A stretch of 64,000 nucleotides of DNA from Sporosarcina sp. ANT_H38. Lineage in GTDB: Bacteria; Bacillota; Bacilli; Bacillales_A; Planococcaceae. Of this stretch, positions 9,301 to 16,548 are shown one piece after another. The notes below the pieces were generated by a model. The model was given only the letters and a program-made list of their open reading frames with translations. It had not been told where the DNA came from and searched no databases. The position numbers and the translations under genes were made by a program. Where the stretch lies: positions 124,001-188,000 of the forward strand of contig NZ_VOBC01000004.1 of the NCBI RefSeq assembly GCF_008369195.1. The letters are read 5' to 3'. The stretch's first letter is position 1; each line of letters begins with the position of its first letter.

Positions 9301-10872
9301 TCCCGCTATTGACAAGGAAGCAGCACCAAATGCGCCAACAATTGAGCCAACTGAACTGATAAGTGTACCCAAAACAACAAGCGTAGGACCTACAGCGGCT
9401 GCTGCTCCCGCGATAATAAGTATTGTCTTCTTAGCTTCCGGACTCAACTCTCTAAATTTATCAGCTGCCTGACCCAACACCTTTGTTGCCTTTTCCATAA
9501 ATGGCAACAGCGCTGCTTGTACAACTTCCCCAACTTCAGCCATTGCTAATTTAGCGTTATTCATTGCTATTGCCGCTTGGTCAATCGGGTCAACCGTTTC
9601 GTCAAATGTTTTCTTAACTGTGCCAGCTGCCTTCTCTCCCGCACCTGTAAATTCATCTAAATTAAAGGTTCCTCGCTTGATGGCATCAACCATACGAGGG
9701 CCACCTTTAGTTCCGAATACTTTTGCCGCAATGTTCAAAGCATCTGTTTCAGTTTTAGCGCCCAATATGGCTTTAATCGTGCCGTTTAATCCTTCTTCTA
9801 ATGTTTTGCCACTTTTAGCGAAAATAACTTGCGCTTTACTCATGCTTGATAGCGCAGCGCTTGAATCTACCCCTGCTTTTTCAAACGATCCGATTAGCGC
9901 AGTACCTTCGGAGAAAGTAAGCCCTAAAGCTTTAATTTGTGGCGCACCTTTTGTAGCTTTATCGAATAAGGAATCTACTGATTGTCCTGTATCTTGAGCG
10001 GTTTTGGTTACAGAATCTAGTACACTGTTTAAATCACTGTTTGCCAGTCCATACGCTTCAATCGCTTGTTTAGATGCGATTGAAGCTGAAGTGACGTCTG
10101 TTCCGTTGATGTTTGCGAACTGAAGCATTAACTGGGATGCGTCTTCTAACTCAGTACCGAGGAATCCAAACTGCGTATTGACTTCACCGATTGCTTCACC
10201 GACTGACAGTAAATCATCCGGCACACGTTTTGCGACGGCTCTAAAGTTTTCAGCTAATTTCCCAGCAGCATCTCCGGTGGCACCAGTTTTGGTTATAACC
10301 GTATCGATTGCTTCATCCACATCATTGAATGCGGCTATTCCTGCCGCACCAAATGCTAGAATTGGAGCAGTTAATCCGACCGTCAACCCTTTACCGACAC
10401 TCGTCACCTTATCTCCCACGGCCTGTATCCCTGAACCCACTGCTTGTAATGTCTCACCTAACCGAGTCCAGTTAGATTGACTCAATCGCAATTCGTCAGC
10501 TTGACGACGTAGCGCATCCCTCACTTGATTTAGTTCTGTTTCTGTTCGGTTATATTCAGCAGTCGCTCGGTTTAACTGGATAGCAAGATTTTCAGTAGCT
10601 GCTGAATTTTCGCCAGTTGCCGCTCTACTCGCTTCATAAGCCGCTCTCAATCTCTCAACCTTGGTACCCTGTCCGTCAAGCATGCGGGATAATGTCTCTT
10701 GTCGGGTTGTTAATCCATCTGTGGATGCGCCCCATTCACGCCCTCGCGCTTGCACACTACGCATTTCTTGACCCATTGCGCGTAGGTTTCTGTCAATACT
10801 GGACATTGATTGCTCAAAATTCGCACTGTCAATGGAAAGTGATATCGCTAATGAGCCTATATCCTCTGCCAT
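6307..10872 (-). CDS. Phage tail tape measure protein
   Basis: This 1521-residue protein sets tail length and helps DNA pass the host membrane. The N-terminal 130 residues are coiled-coil (LRAMGQEMRSVQARGREWGA). The conserved tape-measure core lies at about 190-450, and a long Ala/Gly-rich hydrophobic region at about 480-560 contains several membrane-spanning candidates. Long charged helices follow, with repeated motifs such as GKGLVVGMKNST, GQGLLVGLASM and GEGVIVGMQKT. By the rule of about 0.15 nm per residue the tail would be roughly 230 nm, which is an inference. It follows the gpG/gpGT pair, as expected. Confidence 0.93.
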   Translation of the reverse strand: MAEDIGSLAISLSIDSANFEQSMSSIDRNLRAMGQEMRSVQARGREWGASTDGLTTRQETLSRMLDGQGTKVERLRAAYEASRAATGENSAATENLAIQLNRATAEYNRTETELNQVRDALRRQADELRLSQSNWTRLGETLQAVGSGIQAVGDKVTSVGKGLTVGLTAPILAFGAAGIAAFNDVDEAIDTVITKTGATGDAAGKLAENFRAVAKRVPDDLLSVGEAIGEVNTQFGFLGTELEDASQLMLQFANINGTDVTSASIASKQAIEAYGLANSDLNSVLDSVTKTAQDTGQSVDSLFDKATKGAPQIKALGLTFSEGTALIGSFEKAGVDSSAALSSMSKAQVIFAKSGKTLEEGLNGTIKAILGAKTETDALNIAAKVFGTKGGPRMVDAIKRGTFNLDEFTGAGEKAAGTVKKTFDETVDPIDQAAIAMNNAKLAMAEVGEVVQAALLPFMEKATKVLGQAADKFRELSPEAKKTILIIAGAAAAVGPTLVVLGTLISSVGSIVGAFGAASLSIAGAGGLGAAILGLAGPVGIAVLAIGGIAAAGYGLYKMLNQTSIPEIDIFGDKVSDNTQKAVGAFTKLNDEATVQLNGLKWSGIAVSDEMATGIIGSFNKMGDTVLAEMQTDHASQLATAQQYFTENKTLTDEEQKGLLKTIVDGQVEKEKTVTDAQKQFNAIITKASEERRQVTAAEQAILDTLQREMMETGIKHLSESEEESLVILERLKLESGKISAEQALDTAARARESRDSVVEEAEKKYDETIAFAMLLKEDGSAESEALYKKIVEDAENTRDEAVAAADGQYEKVISIAKVKGDEYVTETELRLGKVMTAWQKAGFDIGADVSVMSINVVRDLKTMAIDGAVWFAKLKGDGIKAAAGLATGISTAIKSIPSIVRGILVDAAVEAAKSIIEFKEVGEDIVAGLRKGLVKKSAEVTLDAYNLGRSMVDSISKSIGRKSPATEFIKVAEDAGKGLVVGMKNSTSDVSKASKDTGQAMVDAVTGASKALSAATRKNAEEIKKIASDAEKKRTEIQKEYADKRAELGQQSAKSAQTALKTSKDKKGVIVTTGMEKLYEIQKAASTKITKLNEDEQKKLATVNEKAWTDMQKKESEVSKARLESVKTYVADKNSIDELSVVAESEIWRKSLALFEVGTKERIDVQKLYQASLKTINDEVVKINDDHAKQVLEINERLRKGEEDLNSTYKKAVEDRAESIRSFAGLFDEIVYKAETTGEELIANLRGQVSYIDGWAHSIEMLAKRGIDEGLLEELRAMGPKALPQLVALNSMTDKQLSEYSELYKQKSASARKQAEFELIGMKSDTEKRIIELRAAANKELGTLEKDWVTKIQSITKATDTELMSLKTIGKQAGQGLLVGLASMEDSLVSKARDIANAISNAMAKALQVKSPSLVTTKIGKFVGEGVIVGMQKTVASIKRTAQMVANAAIPDVAVAGTGKFGSQGGRAASSTNNYSSPITVHLNYSGNSSPEDAMRMVDIVEVELGSRMISRLRMSGVKG

Positions 10873-10884
10873 AATTTCACCCCT

Positions 10885-11360
10885 TTACCATTGAACCTGG
10901 TCGGCATAGAGTTTTTTCTCTTGCTCTTCTTCATGCAATTCAAAGAAAAATAGGATGTCCATTTCGTCAATATCACGAAGTGACCATCCCGCATCCATTA
11001 AGTCTCTATACATTTTTTTAAAGTCTGAATAATTTTCTTCTGGAGTTATTTTTTTTTATCTTTATCGAAATCGTCACCGTCACCACGTTCTGCTGCAGGA
11101 TTACCGCCAGCTTCATTCATTGCGTTCATAAGGGTAGGCATCAGTTTATCGACTGGTAGACCTTCGTAAAACTCGTCAATAGTGAACTGGCCATTAAAAA
11201 TTTCGCACACGAAACCTACTAGCTCGTCCATTTCTACTTCGCCAATGTTGGTGAAATCCATACTTTTTTTAATCACTAGCAACTTCCTATACATACGAGA
11301 TTTAATGAATGGCACCATGTAAATTTTTTCTTTCCCGTCCAATATTAATTCTATTTTCAT
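10885..11360 (-). CDS. Tail assembly chaperone gpGT fusion made by -1 frameshift
   Basis: Reading the upstream chaperone frame to the run of nine A on the minus strand (11057-11049) and slipping back one base gives an open frame of about 56 more codons. It begins ITPEENYSDFKKMYRDLMDA and ends at a TAA at 10887-10885, only 12 bases before the tape-measure start. The product would be about 158 residues. This is the known arrangement of lambda gpG/gpGT and its Firmicutes counterparts, where the minor frameshifted form recruits the tape measure. The downstream frame has no good start of its own. Frameshift efficiency cannot be read from the sequence. Confidence 0.8.
11046..11360 (-). CDS. Tail assembly chaperone gpG-like protein
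   Basis: This 104-residue acidic protein (MKIELILDGKEKIYMVPFIK at the start, KDKKK at the end) lies between the major tail protein and the tape measure. That is the invariant place for the tail assembly chaperone of siphophages. The last codons are the A-rich slippery run used for the gpGT extension. The motif MDELVGFVCEIFNGQFTIDE is typical of the family in Gram-positive phages. A terminator-like hairpin upstream would lower its level relative to the tail tube protein. Confidence 0.82.
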   Translation of the reverse strand: MKIELILDGKEKIYMVPFIKSRMYRKLLVIKKSMDFTNIGEVEMDELVGFVCEIFNGQFTIDEFYEGLPVDKLMPTLMNAMNEAGGNPAAERGDGDDFDKDKKK

Positions 11361-11401
11361 ATTCCATCATTCCTCCATTTTTTTTAAGTACTTAAATAGA
11401 A

Positions 11402-11425
11402 AGAGAGACGGTTTCCCATCTCTCT
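11402..11425 (-). terminator. Hairpin between major tail protein and tail chaperone
   Basis: On the minus strand a 10-bp stem with one G-U pair and a short loop is followed by TTTCTATTT. It is a modest terminator that would reduce transcription of the chaperone and tape-measure genes compared with the abundant tail tube gene. Confidence 0.6.
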
Positions 11426-11437
11426 CGGTGCGTTTAA

Positions 11438-12010
11438 TCAAGGTATCGGTGTAGGCGCGACGTATTCAGGTACTTTCGTAAACCAACTTGCAAGAGCGGC
11501 TTTATCAGCGTTCAGATCGTCTTCATCAAGCATTTTATTCTTTTTGCCATCTTCATTATTTACGCATGTCGCTTTAAGGGAAGTTGTCCCGTATTCAATA
11601 CCATCACCTTTTGTTTTATAGCTTTCTTCTGGTGTGGAAAATTTGCTTTTAAAGTAACAAATGTGCTTATATTTTCCGTTTGCTTTCTTTGAACGGAACA
11701 TTAGCGCAAAATAAGGAGGGTTATCGTCACCGGAACCAATAACCGCGCCATCCCCGTCTATCTCTTTCCCTAGAATTTCGGCATACAACGCGTTTGTTAG
11801 TCCTGTCACAGTCAATTCTAGATCTGTTTGGCCCTCTTGTGATTGTGTATCAACTACCATATCGTCAGCGTGCTGATTAGCGGTCTGAACGTTTGGAGTT
11901 GTTTTTAATTCTATTGACGGAGCTAGTTTTTTCGGCGTACCGTATGTCTTAGCTACCTCGTCATATAACGCAATGTGAAAACTATCTAATCCAGTTGTTG
12001 AAACTCCCAT
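11438..12010 (-). CDS. Phage major tail protein (phi13 type)
   Basis: This 190-residue protein begins MGVSTTGLDSFHIALYDEVA and matches the major tail protein family typified by phage phi13. The family features are a target-like N-terminus, the ADDMVVDTQSQEGQTDLEL segment, and a beta-sandwich with YFALMFRSKKANGKYKH. It polymerises into the tail tube. It lies downstream of the head-tail joining genes and ahead of the tail chaperone. The C-terminus ends in a short Pro-rich tail. Length and position agree with the family. Confidence 0.88.
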   Translation of the reverse strand: MGVSTTGLDSFHIALYDEVAKTYGTPKKLAPSIELKTTPNVQTANQHADDMVVDTQSQEGQTDLELTVTGLTNALYAEILGKEIDGDGAVIGSGDDNPPYFALMFRSKKANGKYKHICYFKSKFSTPEESYKTKGDGIEYGTTSLKATCVNNEDGKKNKMLDEDDLNADKAALASWFTKVPEYVAPTPIP

Positions 12011-12101
12011 AATTAAATTCCTCCTAGTGTGTTTTAGTTTCTTGACTCTCGAATATTTTTATTAAAGAAAAGTGCCCATCCGTTTTTGTTGGCTTACTTA
12101 T

Positions 12102-12236
12102 CTATTTGTGCCATTCTTCCTTTATGCCTTTTTCACTGCAATATTTTTTGTACTCTTTAAAGTGAGTAGGAAGGACCATCTGTGCCTTGGTAACTTTTAT
12201 GCCGTATTCTTTTAATATCCACTCCGAAAAAGTCAT
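12102..12236 (-). CDS. 44-residue phage ORF, unknown
   Basis: This frame, MTFSEWILKEYGIKVTKAQM to GIKEEWHK, has an AAAGGGGTG-like binding site just before the ATG. It fills the gap between the tail terminator and major tail protein genes. It is lysine-rich and likely helical. I do not recognise it. Its codon use and placement favour a real small gene, but the short length keeps confidence low. Confidence 0.45.
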   Translation of the reverse strand: MTFSEWILKEYGIKVTKAQMVLPTHFKEYKKYCSEKGIKEEWHK

Positions 12237-12258
12237 TTCATGCCACACCCCTTTACTC

Positions 12259-12591
12259 CTAATTATTCATAACTTCATAGTAAAATCTAAATACTTTATG
12301 GAAAACTTTTGTGTCATCTTCGTAAGATTCCGTTCCCGAGTTTCTTGTAAACCCTGCATCAGTCATCAGCTTTCTCACCTGTTTTACCAAGTCCGCATAA
12401 TTCCCTTTTGACCAAATATCAACTTGAATTGAGCGTCGTTCAGTCTGTTCGGCATCTTCCGCAAATGAAGTACCCATTTCGTTGTATTCAAAAAATGTAA
12501 TATAAGTAGTTTGGGTGCCTGTATAAACTTGAAAAACTGCGGGAACACCAGTCGGTTTCAACGTCTGGATAATTAAACTATTTAAACTCAT
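12259..12591 (-). CDS. Tail terminator / tail completion protein (DUF3168-like)
   Basis: This 110-residue protein begins MSLNSLIIQTLKPTGVPAVF. It has the core ERRSIQVDIWSKGNYADLVK and the ending KVFHKVFRFYYEVMNN, the pattern of Gp17/DUF3168 tail completion proteins that cap the tail tube for joining to the head. It overlaps the upstream gp10-like gene by four bases, so translation is probably coupled. Confidence 0.78.
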   Translation of the reverse strand: MSLNSLIIQTLKPTGVPAVFQVYTGTQTTYITFFEYNEMGTSFAEDAEQTERRSIQVDIWSKGNYADLVKQVRKLMTDAGFTRNSGTESYEDDTKVFHKVFRFYYEVMNN

Positions 12592-12956
12592 AAGCCTAAT
12601 CCCCTCCGAATCGCATCTGCCATGATTCGTTCGATATTCGTTTTCTCACGCTCAAATGTTGGGCGCATGAACGGGCGAGCACTCATCTTACTTGTCCCGA
12701 ATTCCACAAAATGAGCACGGAATGCAGGGCCTTGTTGTGATGGTCCAATCTGAATCACACCGTCCACAACTTCCCCCTTTATGATGCTCTCTTTCAATTT
12801 CCCGGTCCTGACTGGTACAGCGTCGTATATAGCTTGTCGCAAGTGTTCGCCCGATTCGGTGAGCGCATCTTCTTTAATGTTTGTTGCATCCGCCAATTCT
12901 GCTAATCTGGCTTGAAGTTCCGCTAGTCCATCCATTACTAATCTAGCCATATTCAA
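12588..12956 (-). CDS. HK97 gp10-like head-tail joining protein
   Basis: This is a 122-residue protein with the signature AIYDAVPVRTGKLKESI, then FRAHFVEFGTSKMSARPFMR, the hallmark of the HK97 gp10 family (a neck or tail-completion protein). It lies between head closure and tail terminator genes in the canonical order. It abuts the upstream gene by one base and overlaps the downstream one by four. Confidence 0.87.
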   Translation of the reverse strand: MNMARLVMDGLAELQARLAELADATNIKEDALTESGEHLRQAIYDAVPVRTGKLKESIIKGEVVDGVIQIGPSQQGPAFRAHFVEFGTSKMSARPFMRPTFEREKTNIERIMADAIRRGLGL

Positions 12957-13271
12957 TCACCGTCGTTTCTGACTTGTACATACAAGTTCAATAAATTCAC
13001 CTTTGTCGTATGTTCGAATAATTGTATATTCCTTGGCTTTATATCGCAGGGATTCTTCTGATTCATAATCAACAGAACGAATGATAAACATGACCTCTAA
13101 TGCGTATCCCTCTTGTGATGCTTGATAAAATTCAGATGAACGTACTCCTTTCCGATTCGCGAATATATTGAATCGTTCAGTAGTTACAACCGCCGGGAAT
13201 CCATCGGCATCTGTACCTTCTATTTCTTTAATTAAATCAATAACGTCATTAAATCGGCTCACGGAAATCAC
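12957..13271 (-). CDS. Phage head closure / head-tail adaptor protein
   Basis: This 104-residue protein with the pattern FNIFANRKGVRSSEFYQAS and SLRYKAKEYTIIRTYDKGEF fits the SPP1 gp16-like head-tail adaptor family (Phage_H_T_join). It seals the connector after DNA packaging. It overlaps the upstream connector gene by 23 bases, which is common in these compact head-tail modules. Confidence 0.8.
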   Translation of the reverse strand: MISVSRFNDVIDLIKEIEGTDADGFPAVVTTERFNIFANRKGVRSSEFYQASQEGYALEVMFIIRSVDYESEESLRYKAKEYTIIRTYDKGEFIELVCTSQKRR

Positions 13272-13521
13272 CTGCCAAACTTAAATTCATTTTCAACATG
13301 TCATAAGAGTTTTGAAATCTGTCCGCTTCTGGATTGTCATATCCAAAGTTAGCTTTGCAATAAGTGATAAGCGCTCGTTTGATCAACGGATTTGTTGTAT
13401 CGGCAAAATAAATACCGGAAAGTCTCAAATCAGACTCGCCGGCATCTATTAAATCTTGAATCTCATAATCAAAAACTGCAGAAGATATACGTAACGTTTT
13501 TTTGACGTCTTCAAGCATCAT
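13249..13521 (-). CDS. Head-tail connector protein (gp6-like adaptor)
   Basis: This 90-residue protein begins MMLEDVKKTLRISSAVFDYE and contains IQDLIDAGESDLRLSGIYFA and a YCKANFGYDNPEADRF motif. It is a helical adaptor of the phage_gp6/DNA-packaging connector family, which sits under the portal. It directly follows the capsid gene, as expected, with a 15-base gap. Confidence 0.83.
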   Translation of the reverse strand: MMLEDVKKTLRISSAVFDYEIQDLIDAGESDLRLSGIYFADTTNPLIKRALITYCKANFGYDNPEADRFQNSYDMLKMNLSLAGDFREPI

Positions 13522-13536
13522 TATTCACCGCCAATT

Positions 13537-14760
13537 TTATGCTTTTTTCTTGAGGACCACCAATGAATTAACATCGACCACTTTACCGTCCACGACCATG
13601 ATAGCTTTTGTTACTAGATCATCGGTCTCGTTATCTTCGTACTTCTTGACACCCATTTGATAGTTTGTATTCAAAATATAATCTTTGAAGTTGAATAGGA
13701 ATGCAAACGATTTCCCTGCAGCAAGAGTTGCTGAGAAACTATCGATATAGTTTACAAGCACAACAGGACGCCCCAAGAGAACACGCTCTGGCTTACCGCT
13801 GATGCCGTAATTCACACGACCAATAGGTTGTTTGTTAGCATCAACCATTCCCGCAAACGCCATAAACGTCTTCTTAGTCATACACCATACTGCATCCGAC
13901 TCGTATTCTAGCGGGAGCGCTGTTTCCGCATCAATTAATGTGTCGTAACCGATAGCTGCCACATCGAGCGCTTGTCCTGCCACCGGAGTTTCTGTCAGGA
14001 TACCTTTAGGTTGACCTGTACCCGAACCGTTAATGATAGACTGCTCAATCGCCTTAGTCATTGCTTCCACTACGTTGTTAATAAGAGTAGATTCGAACAC
14101 TGGCAATGCCATTGTATCGACTTCAAGTGACACAGCAACCGCACAACGTAGCTTGTGGTAGTTAAACGTCAAACTGCCAGTTGTTTTCTTCTGCTTGTCG
14201 CTTCCGGCACCTTCTGCCACCCATGTTGCTACAGGCTTAACTGATGATGTCGGGATAGTCACGCCACCTTTAAGAGCTGTACGCGTGACGAGTGGTAGGA
14301 TCATTCCTACAGATTCAATTTTCTCGATGATTTTTTGTAAAACCGTTTGTGGAATCACAGAGCCTATATCAGTCGTTTTAGTAAGTGCGTTTGCACGAAC
14401 TTCATTAGAAATCGCTTCGCCTTTTAGTACATAATTCATAAAAGCACTACGGTATTCAAGTGAATCCGTGCCTTGATCTCGTTCTTCAGGTTGCGTATTA
14501 AACGTTTGAAGAGTGCGAGACTCGACCGTTCCAGCTTCAATTGCTGTTGCTTGTGCAATTAATGACGAACGCTTTTCTATTTCCTCTGCTTTTTCATTTA
14601 ATTCGCGAAGTTCGTCTTCGAAAGCTTTCATTTCTTCCATATTAGGTGGCGTATCACTACCCAATAGCTTGCGGATTTCTGTTTTCCGCGCTTCGATTTG
14701 CTCAATCGATTTCCCTGCGAAAAACTGGATGTTCAATTTTAAAAATTCTTGTTTTGTCAT
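13537..14760 (-). CDS. Major capsid protein, HK97 fold
   Basis: This is a 407-residue major capsid protein. Residues about 14-100 are a charged coiled coil (EARKTEIRKLLGSDTPPNME), the scaffolding delta domain that the adjacent protease would remove. The mature HK97-fold domain starts around residue 105 (RDQGTDSLEYRSAFMNYVLK) and has the P-domain motifs GSGTGQPKGILTE and KGGVTIPTSSVKPVATWVAE. Length, order after the protease gene, and these motifs make the call secure. I cannot judge chemical crosslinking. Confidence 0.94.
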   Translation of the reverse strand: MTKQEFLKLNIQFFAGKSIEQIEARKTEIRKLLGSDTPPNMEEMKAFEDELRELNEKAEEIEKRSSLIAQATAIEAGTVESRTLQTFNTQPEERDQGTDSLEYRSAFMNYVLKGEAISNEVRANALTKTTDIGSVIPQTVLQKIIEKIESVGMILPLVTRTALKGGVTIPTSSVKPVATWVAEGAGSDKQKKTTGSLTFNYHKLRCAVAVSLEVDTMALPVFESTLINNVVEAMTKAIEQSIINGSGTGQPKGILTETPVAGQALDVAAIGYDTLIDAETALPLEYESDAVWCMTKKTFMAFAGMVDANKQPIGRVNYGISGKPERVLLGRPVVLVNYIDSFSATLAAGKSFAFLFNFKDYILNTNYQMGVKKYEDNETDDLVTKAIMVVDGKVVDVNSLVVLKKKA

Positions 14761-14774
14761 TTATTGTTTCCTCC

Positions 14775-15359
14775 TCATAGGTATGTTTCTAATATCAATT
14801 TTTGTCGCAATTCCATAGAATCTTGTTCATCTGCGTATTGCTTCATAGGATCATAACCTCGTGCGCTTACTTCAGAATCCGGATATGCAGGGAATGCCAC
14901 AGCACTTACTTCCAAAAGTTTCGCCTGAACAACAGTCCGAACAATATTGTCTTCGTCTGATTCATCCATTTCTTGTTTACGCATCTGGAATCCGAACGAT
15001 ACACCGTCTACATCGCCTCTTTTGATGGATTCGTAAGTATCATTTCCAAGCGTGGTATTCGGCAAATCCAATTCAAAACGCAACCCAATTTCATCCTCAC
15101 TCAGTCTCAATGTATTATTTTTGGTACGTCCAAGAACCTTAGATGTGTCGTGCGACCATAAAAAACGTTGATCTTCGTTATCTAGCGTTTCTGTGAAAGC
15201 TCCTTTTTTAAATTGCTCCCTAAACCTCCGAAAATACCCCATAATCTCAGATTTCAATTCCCATTTCACTGCATATCCAGAAATGGTTCGCATACCGTCG
15301 TCATCCTCACGAAGTTCAATCTTTTGCGTTGTCAGTTCCCTTTTTTCCGTTTTGTCCAA
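14775..15359 (-). CDS. HK97-family prohead protease
   Basis: This 194-residue serine protease of the U35/prohead family begins MDKTEKRELTTQKIELREDD. The catalytic histidine is in FLWSHDTSKVLG and the serine in RGDVDGVSFGFQM, with the typical GYAVKW strand near the start. It would trim the scaffold domain from the capsid protein during maturation. Its start lies inside the portal gene, a 44-base overlap, so the two are translationally coupled. Confidence 0.9.
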   Translation of the reverse strand: MDKTEKRELTTQKIELREDDDGMRTISGYAVKWELKSEIMGYFRRFREQFKKGAFTETLDNEDQRFLWSHDTSKVLGRTKNNTLRLSEDEIGLRFELDLPNTTLGNDTYESIKRGDVDGVSFGFQMRKQEMDESDEDNIVRTVVQAKLLEVSAVAFPAYPDSEVSARGYDPMKQYADEQDSMELRQKLILETYL

Positions 15360-16536
15360 GCTTTTTCACCTCCTTCCGGCGGGCTTCATCTTCTACTAAT
15401 GCTGTATCAAGGCGTCTAATTGGCTTGTTTCCACCCTCGATTGGCGACAACCCAAGTTCAGCACGCCACTCATTCGGAGTCATTGCACCTCTATCTACAA
15501 GCTGCACAAGTTCTAATTTCGTTTGCATGGACGAATGTTGTAAACTAGACATTCCAAACGAGATACTATCACCCTGCATACGTTTCTTTTTGTTAAATAT
15601 GGCCTTGGTATAAACGCCGCTCATTTGCATGGCCACGGGTTCTATTTCGGCTTCGTAATACGCTACCCATTGATCTTCCGTGTAATCGGATTGAATGATT
15701 TTTGTGTTTGTATTAAAAAAGCTATATACCCGCTGAACCATCGTGTTAAAGATGTGTTCGTTGGGAATATAGCTTTCTGGTTTAACTTGTTGTAATTCAT
15801 ATCGGGGATCAGCAGCAGCCGCACCACCCTCGTTATTTAGACTCAAATAACTGTCGCTAAAATCTTTCACAGCTGATTTGACGTCGTCCGGTTTCAGTAC
15901 CGATGCAAACTTCAATATCCACTTGACCACCGCGCTATTTTTGACGGCTTTAACGACTCCTTGGTCTATTGTGTTAACAACTTCCATTAACGATGCAAGG
16001 GCTTCCTGCGGACTGTCTCCGAATATATCATCCTCGTTAAAATCACTCCGCAAATGAATAATGTCCGTGTATGGATATACTTTTTGATTCCCATTGCGAA
16101 AATAAAACTTCATGAATATGTCGCCAGTTGGTGATTCTAACAATTCCACGCTATTGCAAACCAGCGGATATATTTCGATCGCGTTGCCTAATTCATCTCG
16201 CTTAACCCAGGCGAACGCATTGTTATTCAAAGCAAGCTGATTGGCCAACTTTTCTTGCATGACTTGTCCAGTCATTAAAGGATTTGGTTCTTCTAACAGA
16301 AAACGAATATTCACTTCTGGATTAACCTTGAAATCATTCGTGGTTTGTTGAATGTGCTTGGCTACTAATTTGCCAATTGCTTTCGCTTTTGGCCGAATAC
16401 ATGCCCGGACAATATCACTTTTGTACATATTATTACCAAACGAGTAGAATCCGTCGCCCATATCAGTGATCATTTTGTAAGTTGTGACGCTTTTGTTACC
16501 GTCTGTTTTGCCAAATAACCGTTCGAACAGGTTCAA
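15316..16536 (-). CDS. Phage portal protein (HK97 type)
   Basis: This is a 406-residue portal protein. The N-terminal part has SFGNNMYKSDIVRACIRPKA, the core has LLEEPNPLMTGQVMQEKLAN and NAFAWVKRDELGNAIEIYPL, and residues 270-380 contain the clip and crown region (LGLSPIEGGNKPIRRLDTAL). It forms the dodecameric channel at the capsid vertex to which the terminase docks. It lies between large terminase and protease, with a 12-base gap to the terminase gene. Confidence 0.92.
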   Translation of the reverse strand: MNLFERLFGKTDGNKSVTTYKMITDMGDGFYSFGNNMYKSDIVRACIRPKAKAIGKLVAKHIQQTTNDFKVNPEVNIRFLLEEPNPLMTGQVMQEKLANQLALNNNAFAWVKRDELGNAIEIYPLVCNSVELLESPTGDIFMKFYFRNGNQKVYPYTDIIHLRSDFNEDDIFGDSPQEALASLMEVVNTIDQGVVKAVKNSAVVKWILKFASVLKPDDVKSAVKDFSDSYLSLNNEGGAAAADPRYELQQVKPESYIPNEHIFNTMVQRVYSFFNTNTKIIQSDYTEDQWVAYYEAEIEPVAMQMSGVYTKAIFNKKKRMQGDSISFGMSSLQHSSMQTKLELVQLVDRGAMTPNEWRAELGLSPIEGGNKPIRRLDTALVEDEARRKEVKKLGQNGKKGTDNAKD

Positions 16537-16548
16537 TTTTTCACCTCC

